A program made the position numbers and the translations under genes. Below, piece by piece: positions 25,202 through 32,707 of a stretch of 64,000 nucleotides of DNA (its first letter is position 1; each line of letters begins with the position of its first letter). A model generated the notes under the pieces. That model searched no databases, had not been told where the DNA came from, and worked only from the letters and a program-made list of their open reading frames with translations. The stretch covers positions 248,001-312,000 of the forward strand of contig NZ_JBNJQR010000002.1 of the NCBI RefSeq assembly GCF_050113715.1, given 5' to 3'. The stretch comes from Brevibacillus_H ginsengisoli. Its GTDB lineage: Bacteria; Bacillota; Bacilli; Brevibacillales; Brevibacillaceae.

Positions 25202-26298
25202 CCGACTTTTCCCCTCCGTAAAAGCTCAAAACCTCGGACATAGAGATACAGGATGACAGGTAACGCATACATGACCACCAGTGCAGCTTTGGTTAATACT
25301 TTTGTCCAGCTCTCGCTTAGAATCCAAGTTGGATTAATCACATAGACACAGACAATCGCCAATAAGAAATAGATGGCGGTGTGCTTGCTGTGATCCTGTT
25401 TATTCAGTATTTGAGAGCTAGAAAAAACCGTACAGTAAATGTAGACGACCCATGCTTTGGATACCACCAATAAATAAATGGCGAGAAAGATCATATCGAA
25501 CCGCTCCAGAAAACGAAACTCGATATTTTTGAGCAAGCTCAAAACAGGTTGATTCAAAGATGTTATTCCGTCAGGCGTAAAAAAAATGAAACATACGATG
25601 GTCACGTACAAATAATAGAGCATCGTGAGTGTATTCGCGATCAGAAACCCGTGTATCGCGTATTTTTTCTTTTGCAAAAACGGATAAAGAAAAAAGAGGG
25701 CCTCGATTCCGGCATAGGCAAAAACCGTATTGGTCAATCCTTTTACCACAGGTCCCCAACCTTCCTTGAGTACGGGAAGCAGATGAAGATGATTGCCTTT
25801 CCCCAAGGGAATGAGCATAACAAGCGGCATCCACATCGTTAAATAAAAGATCAGTTCAACATACCGACCTTGAACGCGTACTCCATTTCGAACGACAAGG
25901 AAACTCGGTATAGCGAAAAGAAACACCACCAAATAGGCGGGTGTTTTCGTCAAAAACCATGACTTAATGTAGAGCATCGAGTTGACCATAATGTCCAGGC
26001 CAAAAAAGGCAAAGTAGGCAAGCAAAGGGAGGAGAAGCAGTTTACCGAACCATTTCCCAAATAAATAGCCGAATAGGTCAGGAAGCGTAAAGTCCGGGTA
26101 CTTACGAAGCGTCAGTAGCATGAGACACCCCGCCAAACAATTAATCACCCAAGCTATGACAATACAAATCCATCCATCCGTTCCACTTGTTTCAGCGACC
26201 GTTCTCGGAAGCGACAATACACCGGTTCCCACTTGGGCCGAATGGAGAAGAAATATATACTGAATCAGAGTGATTTCGTTCATGGCGTATTTCCTCAT
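25198..26298 (-). CDS. gerB-type: Spore germination permease, GerB subunit
   Basis: A 366-residue polytopic membrane protein of the endospore germination permease family, related to amino acid permeases. About ten hydrophobic segments are visible, starting with the family opening QVGTGVLSLPRTVAE near residue 22. GerB is thought to bind the germinant. The ATG overlaps the gerA stop (ATGA), with AAAGGAGAAGC upstream. Which amino acid or sugar is recognised cannot be deduced. Confidence 0.93.
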   Translation of the reverse strand: MRKYAMNEITLIQYIFLLHSAQVGTGVLSLPRTVAETSGTDGWICIVIAWVINCLAGCLMLLTLRKYPDFTLPDLFGYLFGKWFGKLLLLPLLAYFAFFGLDIMVNSMLYIKSWFLTKTPAYLVVFLFAIPSFLVVRNGVRVQGRYVELIFYLTMWMPLVMLIPLGKGNHLHLLPVLKEGWGPVVKGLTNTVFAYAGIEALFFLYPFLQKKKYAIHGFLIANTLTMLYYLYVTIVCFIFFTPDGITSLNQPVLSLLKNIEFRFLERFDMIFLAIYLLVVSKAWVVYIYCTVFSSSQILNKQDHSKHTAIYFLLAIVCVYVINPTWILSESWTKVLTKAALVVMYALPVILYLYVRGFELLRRGKVG

Positions 26299-27851
26299 GA
26301 TTGCTTCTCCTTTGAGCGTTTTGCGTCAATCTTGATTTCTTGGATTGGTCTCGCGCTTTGCGGACGTCTGAACATTGCCCATAACGGTAACCGAATGAAC
26401 GTATCCTTCATATCTTTCAAGCGAAAGGGAGCAAGAGGGCTGCCATAAGGAGTCCCAAGTGATTCCAAGGATACCAGATGGGCAATCAGAGTCATATAGC
26501 CGATGACGATACCGACAATTCCAAACCAAGAGGCCATCAACATCATCGGAAACCGCAGCAACCTGACTGCTGTCCCCATGTCATAACTAGGGATGATGAA
26601 AGAAGCGATAGCGGTTGAGGCAACCACAATGACCATGATGTTACTGACGATCCCCACCGAAACGGCTGCCTGACCGACAACGATGCCGCCAACGATGCCA
26701 ATCGTTTGTCCAACAGGCGCAGGTAGTCGGATACCAGCCTCTCGCATCATTTCTAGCATAATTTCCATCAACATGGCTTCCAAAAGCGGCGGAAACGGTA
26801 CCCGTGACCTAGATTCGGCGATCGACAAGAACAATTGAAGAGGAATCACCTCATAATTAAAGGAGATAAATGAAATGTAAACGGCCGGCAAAAACAAAGC
26901 CATCAAAAAAGCAAAAAAACGAAGAAGTCGAATAAACGATGCAATCAGCCAGCGCATGCTGTAATCGTCCACACTCTGGAAAAAAGAGGTGAATGTACCC
27001 GGTGCTACAATTACACTGGGGGAGCGGTCCACAACAACAACAAAGCGACCTTGAAGAATTTGAGAGACGGCAGTATCCGGCCGCTCTGTCAGCATGAATT
27101 GCGGGAACGGCGAATACCAATTGTCCTCGATATATTCGGAGAGTTCCCCTGTATTGAGCACACCGTCCACATTGATCATTTCAATTCGTGATTCCAGTTC
27201 TTGAAGAACTTCCGATTTGGCGACATCTTCGAGATAAACGACCCAGACTTTTGTTCTTGTCCGCCTGCCTATGATATGTTCTTTGATCCGAAGTTCCCGA
27301 TTCGGAATGTATCTTCGAATGAGGGCAATATTTTGCATGCCGGTTTCCAGGAATCCTTGATGTGCGCCTTTAAGCGAGCTTTCTAACTGCGGGTCCTCAA
27401 TGGAACGTTGCGGCCAACCCGCTGTATCGTACACCCATGCTTGTTTTTGCCCTTCAATAAACAGCACGCTTTCTCCCTGCAATATAGCGTTTTCCACATC
27501 ATTCCAGAACGACACAGTATAATAGTTACTGATTGTCGGCAGAGGAGAACCATTCACTTGTGGCGCATCGTAGATCATCGGGTGCAAAATGTTTGTGTTC
27601 AACGACGTTTTATCTGTTAATCCGTCAAGATAGACCAGCGCAAATCGTGTCTGGTTAGAACCCGCAGCAAATTGGTAGATGATTAAATCAGGTGACGCTG
27701 GGAACGTTCGTTTGATTTCTTCTATATTATCGAATAACTCCATAGAAATAGGACGGTATTCCTCAATAGGATCCGTTTGCAGGTTCATTTTCCCCAATTT
27801 TTTTCTTTGTTGATTTATTTTTTTTCTGAAAAAATGGGTGAAAAAGTACAT
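26295..27851 (-). CDS. gerA-type: Spore germination protein, GerA subunit
   Basis: A 518-residue GerA-family protein. A cytosolic N-terminal half (FDNIEEIKRTFPASPDLII, TKSLNTNIL-like) precedes a C-terminal membrane half with four to five hydrophobic segments. The conserved family stretches include VFVDRSPSVIVAPGTF-type and EAMLMEIMLEMMREAGIRLP followed by GQTIGIVGGIVVGQAAV. With GerB and GerC it forms a germinant-gated channel in the spore inner membrane. I use the ATG at 27851 because AAAGGA lies six bases upstream. An ATG at 27866 is in frame but without an SD. A sigma-G-type promoter lies about 45 bases upstream. Confidence 0.93.
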   Translation of the reverse strand: MYFFTHFFRKKINQQRKKLGKMNLQTDPIEEYRPISMELFDNIEEIKRTFPASPDLIIYQFAAGSNQTRFALVYLDGLTDKTSLNTNILHPMIYDAPQVNGSPLPTISNYYTVSFWNDVENAILQGESVLFIEGQKQAWVYDTAGWPQRSIEDPQLESSLKGAHQGFLETGMQNIALIRRYIPNRELRIKEHIIGRRTRTKVWVVYLEDVAKSEVLQELESRIEMINVDGVLNTGELSEYIEDNWYSPFPQFMLTERPDTAVSQILQGRFVVVVDRSPSVIVAPGTFTSFFQSVDDYSMRWLIASFIRLLRFFAFLMALFLPAVYISFISFNYEVIPLQLFLSIAESRSRVPFPPLLEAMLMEIMLEMMREAGIRLPAPVGQTIGIVGGIVVGQAAVSVGIVSNIMVIVVASTAIASFIIPSYDMGTAVRLLRFPMMLMASWFGIVGIVIGYMTLIAHLVSLESLGTPYGSPLAPFRLKDMKDTFIRLPLWAMFRRPQSARPIQEIKIDAKRSKEKQS

Positions 27852-27892
27852 AGGAGTCCTTTCCATTCGTTAATGAAATAATTGGCATTCAT

Positions 27893-27921
27893 TAGTATGG
27901 TAAAAAACTAGCATCCTATAC
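27893..27921 (-). promoter_or_regulatory. Sigma-G-type promoter of the gerABC operon
   Basis: On the minus strand GTATA (27917-27921) and CATACTA (27893-27899) are separated by 17 bases. This matches the forespore sigma-G consensus gYATR and CATnnTA with a spacer one base shorter than the ideal 18. It places transcription about 30 bases before the gerA ATG, as expected for a germinant receptor operon. Confidence 0.6.
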
Positions 27922-28056
27922 GACTTCGTCATCGACTTGTCGCTCTGAGATTTCCAGTGGGCTCGTACAAATGACGGAAAATTACAAAAATTCAACCCTC
28001 CTAACCTCACTTGATGAGATTCCGCAGCATAGAATGAAGGAAGGTGGTGATGAGCA

Positions 28057-28350
28057 ATGGGCTACTCATTGACTGACTGGGTGATCTATACGATGTGGCT
28101 GATTTTTGGATTTATGATCGTTGATTTATTGATCGTCTTGTTTCGATCTTTTTGGCAAGGATCATTTGACCCGGTGTTCGTTCTGGACTACTTGAAAGAT
28201 ATTCTCTACTATATCCTGCCCCTGAACTTGATTATCTCCATGTCCTCGATTGACCCCACCGGATATATCCTGGTGACCTTCTATTTTATTGGAGGAATTG
28301 CTGTCATCCTCAAGTACATCTTGGACATTAAAAGAAGATTTAGATCTTGA
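28057..28350 (+). CDS. Small membrane protein of unknown function
   Basis: A 97-residue protein with three hydrophobic segments (about residues 9-31, 48-62 and 68-88) and a basic tail KRRFRS. AAGGTGGTGATGAGC precedes the ATG. No family is recognised. It lies 82 bases before the FtsH-like gene in the same direction, so the two may be co-transcribed and the small protein could be a partner of the membrane protease. It may equally be unrelated. Confidence 0.7.
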   Translation: MGYSLTDWVIYTMWLIFGFMIVDLLIVLFRSFWQGSFDPVFVLDYLKDILYYILPLNLIISMSSIDPTGYILVTFYFIGGIAVILKYILDIKRRFRS

Positions 28351-28432
28351 ATGCTACTCGTCAGGCAGCAGACAGCAAGAGGGGTATCGCTCTGCTATAA
28401 TAGTTAAAATATTCAGATATAGGAGGAGTTCC

Positions 28433-30088
28433 ATGAAGAGCTATCAGTGGATTAAGTGGCGCAAAGTCATTCTCTGGCTCACCATCCTTGTCACGCTCGG
28501 CATCATTTTGGTGACAGGTGGACCGACCTACTGGGCTATTGCATGGAGTATTTTTACCCTTCTTTTTCAGTTGCTCTTTGCAATCCTATTTGTCATCATA
28601 CAGTTCGCTGCGCTCTTTTGGTTTTTGGCACGCGGTCGAACGTATTGGATTTTGCCTGGGGAAACAGGCTCGACGTGGGAGGATTACCGAGGAAACCCCG
28701 AAATTGTCGAAAATGCCAAACGGATCGTTACTTTGCTCAAAGGAGTCAAAGAATTCAAGGAGATGGGTGGAGAGGCGATTCGTGGATTGCTTCTCTGCGG
28801 GCCTCCTGGTACAGGAAAATCTTATTTGGCACAGGTGATTGCCAACGAAGCACAGGTTCCTTTTGCCTACGCTTCGGCACCGAGCTTTCAAAATATGTTT
28901 TTTGGCGTGGGGAATCTCAAAGTAATGGGCTTATATCGGAAGGCCAGGAAGCGGGCCAGAGAATACGGCGCATGTATTATCTTCATCGATGAGATCGATG
29001 CCATCGGAATGTCGCGTCAAGCGGGCGGAATGGGTGGAGGAATGTTTGGGATGGGAGGTGCGGGTCTGTTAAATGAACTGCTGCTACAGATGGATCCCCC
29101 AAACATTGACAACACCAAAATTGCCAAGCTGCTGCGGTCCCTTGGATTACGTCGAAAAAAGGCGGAGCGTCCAGCCGTCATGACGATCGCTGCAACGAAC
29201 CTCCCAGATATCCTGGATACCGCACTGCTCCGCCCTGGCCGTTTCGATCGTCAGCTTTGGGTCGATTCTCCAGACTATGATGGTCGGGTGGATGTGTTCC
29301 AGTACTATCTCAAAAGAGTAAAGCATGATGAGACGTTGACTCCTGAGAAAACGGCACTCGACACGATTGGGTACAGTCCGGCGCAAATCAAACACATCGT
29401 CAACGAGTCGGTTGTGATCGCTCATCAGCGGGGAGCACAGGTTGCCAGTTATGAAGACTTCCGCGCCGCCATGGAGACGTATGAGTGGGGGATCAAGCAG
29501 CCTCTCAGATCCATGAGTGAAGACGAAAAGCGCAACGTCGCCTACCATGAAGCCGGTCACGCAGTCGCGCAGTTTATGTTGAAACCCCATGAACGTGTCT
29601 GGAAAGTTACCATTATACGTCGTGGTGGAGCGCTCGGACTGGCTGCCACTAAGCCGACTCATGAACGATATAACCGTAGCGACAGTGAGATTCTGGCGGA
29701 AATAAAGGTATGTCTTGCTGCCCGCGCGGTTGAAGAAGAATTCTTGGGGAAAAAATTAAACGGAGTGACATCAGACCTGAAACATGCGACAGAATTGGCA
29801 GGGGCTTATCTTGGCCTCGTCGGCATGGGGGATGAGCTGTTTAGCTGGCTTGCGTCCGGTTCTCGAAATGACGGACTCAAGGCGCTTCGGCCGAAAATCA
29901 ACGAGTTACTGAATGAGCAATTACTCCAAGTGAAACAGCTAGTACGGGATTATGCCGATTTCGTCCACGCGATCGCGGGTGATCTGTTAAAGCGCGGTGA
30001 TCTAACGGGTGAGGAAATTGAGCAGATCTATCAACAGTTGTACGGTCAAAACAAGCCCAATTCGGCGCAAGATTCGTCAGATGAGTAA
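28433..30088 (+). CDS. FtsH-like membrane AAA zinc metalloprotease
   Basis: A 551-residue protein with two N-terminal membrane helices (residues 10-62), an AAA ATPase domain and a C-terminal zinc protease domain. Walker A is GPPGTGKS (residues 123-130), Walker B IIFIDEIDAIG, the second region of homology RPGRFDRQLW, the zinc site HEAGH (372-376) with the third ligand in TSDLKHATELA. It differs from housekeeping FtsH by lacking the extracytoplasmic loop and by a Gly/Met-rich insert and extra helix between Walker B and the sensor. The ATG at 28433 has AGGAGG upstream. It is probably an accessory membrane quality-control protease. Its position next to the TOMM locus is noteworthy. Confidence 0.88.
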   Translation: MKSYQWIKWRKVILWLTILVTLGIILVTGGPTYWAIAWSIFTLLFQLLFAILFVIIQFAALFWFLARGRTYWILPGETGSTWEDYRGNPEIVENAKRIVTLLKGVKEFKEMGGEAIRGLLLCGPPGTGKSYLAQVIANEAQVPFAYASAPSFQNMFFGVGNLKVMGLYRKARKRAREYGACIIFIDEIDAIGMSRQAGGMGGGMFGMGGAGLLNELLLQMDPPNIDNTKIAKLLRSLGLRRKKAERPAVMTIAATNLPDILDTALLRPGRFDRQLWVDSPDYDGRVDVFQYYLKRVKHDETLTPEKTALDTIGYSPAQIKHIVNESVVIAHQRGAQVASYEDFRAAMETYEWGIKQPLRSMSEDEKRNVAYHEAGHAVAQFMLKPHERVWKVTIIRRGGALGLAATKPTHERYNRSDSEILAEIKVCLAARAVEEEFLGKKLNGVTSDLKHATELAGAYLGLVGMGDELFSWLASGSRNDGLKALRPKINELLNEQLLQVKQLVRDYADFVHAIAGDLLKRGDLTGEEIEQIYQQLYGQNKPNSAQDSSDE

Positions 30089-30103
30089 GGATTTCTTTAG
30101 ATA

Positions 30104-30143
30104 AAAAGGAGCCGGGGTAAGTAAATTCCGGCTCTTTTTTTGA
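30104..30143 (+). terminator. Terminator of the FtsH-like gene
   Basis: AGCCGG pairs with CCGGCT, extended by a G-rich/C-rich flank, and runs into seven Ts. It isolates the FtsH-like gene from the TOMM precursor. Confidence 0.7.
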
Positions 30144-30207
30144 TATCTGATCGATAAAAAAGCAAGAAAGGTGTAACCATTAGCGGATGATGTTTCATAC
30201 AACTATT

Positions 30208-30281
30208 GTATATTCGCCTGAGTATTCAAGTAGTTGACGGTCTGACCCGTTCGCTATTGTAGCTCCGAAGTATATTCGCCT
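30208..30281 (+). repeat. Twelve-base direct repeat upstream of the TOMM precursor
   Basis: GTATATTCGCCT occurs at 30208-30219 and again at 30270-30281, 62 bases apart. They flank a TTGACG (30234-30239) with a weak -10 (TATTGT at 30255-30260). The second copy ends 34 bases before the precursor ATG. The pair looks like binding sites for a regulator around the promoter. Confidence 0.5.
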
Positions 30282-30314
30282 AGGGTCACTAACTTCATGA
30301 CGGAGGTTGTAAAA

Positions 30315-30599
30315 ATGGATGATTTCAAAAAAGATCTTAAAAAGTTGAAGGTTGACAGTTTTCAAGGTGGAAGTGTAAATCCTTGGGACAATGAAGCCCA
30401 GAAAGATGCCGTTTTGGTTCAAAGAAGATGCGGTCGTTGCAGTTGTTCTTGCAGATCCTGTAGTTGTTCTTGCAGTTGTTCCTGCAGTTGTTCTTGTAGT
30501 TGTTCCTGCAGTTGTTCCTGCAGTTGTTCTTGCAGTTGTTCCTGCAGTTGTTCTTGTAGTTGTTCCTGCAGTTGTTTTTGTTTTGTTATTACCATATGA
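30315..30599 (+). CDS. TOMM bacteriocin precursor with (Cys-Ser)n core (heterocycloanthracin-like)
   Basis: A 94-residue ribosomal peptide. The leader (residues 1 to about 43) contains FKKDLKKLKVDSFQGGSVNP and WDNE, the type of leader seen in the heterocycloanthracin/sonorensin family. It ends in QRR, directly before the core. The core has 25 Cys and about 22 Ser: CGRCSCSCRS, then 20 Cys strictly alternating with Ser, and a CFCFVITI tail. The DNA is a degenerate 12-base tandem repeat. Cyclodehydration followed by oxidation would turn Cys into thiazoles and Ser possibly into oxazoles. GGAGG at 30302-30306 fixes the ATG at 30315. The three maturation genes follow after a hairpin. Confidence 0.88.
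   Translation: MDDFKKDLKKLKVDSFQGGSVNPWDNEAQKDAVLVQRRCGRCSCSCRSCSCSCSCSCSCSCSCSCSCSCSCSCSCSCSCSCSCSCSCFCFVITI
30444..30576 (+). repeat. Dodecanucleotide tandem repeat encoding Ser-Cys-Ser-Cys
   Basis: The unit AGTTGTTCCTGC, with T/C wobble at third positions, is repeated about ten times in frame and makes the precursor core. Slippage or unequal recombination should change the copy number between strains, in steps of four residues. Confidence 0.85.
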
Positions 30600-30651
30600 A
30601 GTCGTTGATCTCGTTTAATAAAAGCTTCTAAAGGAATGCCTGGGAATAAAG

Positions 30652-30700
30652 GTAGCCTCTGCATGGGTAAGAAATTATCTGGCAGGGGCTTCTTTTAAAA
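30652..30700 (+). terminator. Hairpin between TOMM precursor and maturation genes (possible attenuator)
   Basis: AGCCTCTGC (30654-30662) pairs with GCAGGGGCT (30682-30690) with one wobble, followed by TCTTTT. Placed after the precursor and before the enzymes in one transcription unit, it could let through part of the transcripts so that the precursor is made in excess. Confidence 0.55.
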
Positions 30701-30787
30701 GATATAGCATGACGGACAAATTGCAGTACATAAGATTACTGTGAAAGTGATGTGTTTTGATAATGACTCAGAGTAAGGAGGCGTGAC

Positions 30788-32707
30788 ATGACAAACTTGA
30801 ACCCTTCTATGCGTCTGAAAGTGAAAAGGGACACGTTTTTTCTTCCAGATCCAAATGGCAGCGTGTATTTTCGGAACAACGTTGGTTCATTCCGCATGGA
30901 AGGCAGCGGGATCGATCAGTGGATTGAAAAACTGTTGCCGGTGTTCAATGGCGAACACACTTTGGAGGATTTGACAGACGGATTGCCCGACGAATACCGG
31001 GATCGGGTGTTTGAAATCGCAGAAAACTTATTTAAAAACGGTTTCGTTCAGGATGTGAGTCAAGATCTTCCGCATCAATTGACGAACAAAGTTCTTCACC
31101 AGTATGCTTCTCAGATTGAATTTTTGAATAATTCCACCGACTCTGGCGCTTACCGATTTCAATCCTATCGTCAAGCTAAAGTGTTGACGGTAGGCTCTGG
31201 TCCTTTTTTTGTCTCCCTGGTTGCGGCGCTGCTGGATTCCGGCTTACCGAAGTTCCACATGCTAATTACTGATGCGGTGCCTACCAATCGACAGCGGATA
31301 GAAGAACTGGTGGCCCATGCTCGCCAAAAGGACGCCGAAGTAGCAATTGAGGAGCTTATCCCGCAGGAAAAGGGAGAGAGTTCTTGGCGGGAGGCTGTGC
31401 AGCCGTTTGATTCGATATTGTATGTCTCGCAGGATGGTGATGTAGAGGAACTGCAGGTTCTTGATAGGGTTTGCACGGAGGAGGGTAAGGTACTACTCCC
31501 CGCCATGTGCCTGCAGCAAGTAGGTTTGGCAGGTCCACTGATACATCCAGACGCTAATGGATGTTGGGAGTCGGCGTGGCGTCGAATCCACCAATCCGCG
31601 ATCTGTAAAGACCCGCAGCTGCACACTTTCTCATCCACAGCAGGAGCGATGCTTGCGAATGTGATCGTGTTTGAATTGTTCAAAATGGTTACAGGTGTGA
31701 CCAAATCTGAAATGAAGAATCATGTATTTCTGCTTGATCTGGAGACGTTGGAAGGAAGCTGGCATTCGTTTTTGCCCCATCCTTTAGTGAAACAACAAAC
31801 TGAGGTCAATTGGATTGAAAATCTCAATTCTCTCCTTGAACAGAATTCGGTCAAAAGTGAGTCAAATGGATCGATTCCTTTCTTCACTATGTTGACATCT
31901 TCTAAAACAGGGATATTCCATATCTGTGAGGAAGGGGACTTGAACCAGCTTCCGTTGGCCCAATGCCGTATTCAGGCAGTCGACCCGCTGTCGGAAGGAC
32001 CTGCTCTCTTATTGCCAGAGATGGTTTGTACAGGTATGACACATGTGGAAGCGCGAAGAGAAGCGGGGCTGACCGGACTTGAAGCGTATCTAGCGCGTAT
32101 GGTTGAACCACTGGTAGAACCACATGAATTTGTCGGTGTCGGAGTGGGAGAAAACATTGCGGAGGGTATATGCCGTGGTTTGCAAAAATGCTTGTATGAA
32201 GAACTGGGCAAACAGCAAAATGATCAAAACCCCCATGTCACTCCAATAAAAACCACAGTTGAAGATGAACATTGTCAGTTTTACTTGCAAGCATTGACCA
32301 CGTTGCAGGGAGCACCGATGATCGGCTTGGGAGCGGAGGTGTTTGGCTTTCCTGTTGTTTGGGTCGGAACGAGCGACTACTGGTATGGCAGTGTCGGATT
32401 GAATGTAACAATGGCTTTGCGTAGGTCGTTGCAACAGGCACTGTTTAAGGCACAAAACAAAGCGGAACTCCTTATGCCGCAATCATTGAAGGTTTCATCC
32501 GTTCGTTTAAATCATAACGAGCCACAAAGCTTGGTGATTCCTTCGATTGAAGAAGCGACTCAAACGGAGGTCTTGCAGACTGCCCTACAGATATTGAAAC
32601 AAAATCATAAGCGGATCTGCCTACTCGATCTGGCGCTGGAACCATTTTTGAAAGAGGAAATGGCCGGAGTGTTTGGCGTTTTGTTACGAGAGGAGGTGTC
32701 CCAGTGA
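30788..32707 (+). CDS. TOMM maturation protein, ThiF/E1-like (heterocycloanthracin type)
   Basis: A 639-residue protein that matches the class called putative thiazole-containing bacteriocin maturation protein. The N-terminal part (residues 1-100) looks like the precursor-recognition winged-helix region. VLTVGSGPFFVSLVAALLD near residue 133 starts an E1/ThiF-like Rossmann fold. The C-terminal half is less conserved. In this TOMM class the protein works with the YcaO partner to present the leader peptide. AAGGAGG lies seven bases before the ATG and the stop overlaps the next start by four bases. It is downstream of the precursor and part of one operon. Confidence 0.85.
   Translation: MTNLNPSMRLKVKRDTFFLPDPNGSVYFRNNVGSFRMEGSGIDQWIEKLLPVFNGEHTLEDLTDGLPDEYRDRVFEIAENLFKNGFVQDVSQDLPHQLTNKVLHQYASQIEFLNNSTDSGAYRFQSYRQAKVLTVGSGPFFVSLVAALLDSGLPKFHMLITDAVPTNRQRIEELVAHARQKDAEVAIEELIPQEKGESSWREAVQPFDSILYVSQDGDVEELQVLDRVCTEEGKVLLPAMCLQQVGLAGPLIHPDANGCWESAWRRIHQSAICKDPQLHTFSSTAGAMLANVIVFELFKMVTGVTKSEMKNHVFLLDLETLEGSWHSFLPHPLVKQQTEVNWIENLNSLLEQNSVKSESNGSIPFFTMLTSSKTGIFHICEEGDLNQLPLAQCRIQAVDPLSEGPALLLPEMVCTGMTHVEARREAGLTGLEAYLARMVEPLVEPHEFVGVGVGENIAEGICRGLQKCLYEELGKQQNDQNPHVTPIKTTVEDEHCQFYLQALTTLQGAPMIGLGAEVFGFPVVWVGTSDYWYGSVGLNVTMALRRSLQQALFKAQNKAELLMPQSLKVSSVRLNHNEPQSLVIPSIEEATQTEVLQTALQILKQNHKRICLLDLALEPFLKEEMAGVFGVLLREEVSQ

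Noticed and set aside
28289..28432. Longer N-terminus for the FtsH-like protein
   Set aside because: It overlaps the small membrane protein gene, and AGGAGG directly before 28433 fixes the start.
30444..30576. CRISPR-like array
   Set aside because: The repeat is a 12-base in-frame coding repeat without spacers.
30391..30664. Open frames on both strands over the TOMM repeat (Val-Val-rich on plus, QLQEQ-rich on minus)
   Set aside because: They arise because the 12-base repeat has no stop in several frames. Only the Cys-Ser frame has an SD, a TOMM-type leader and matching enzymes.
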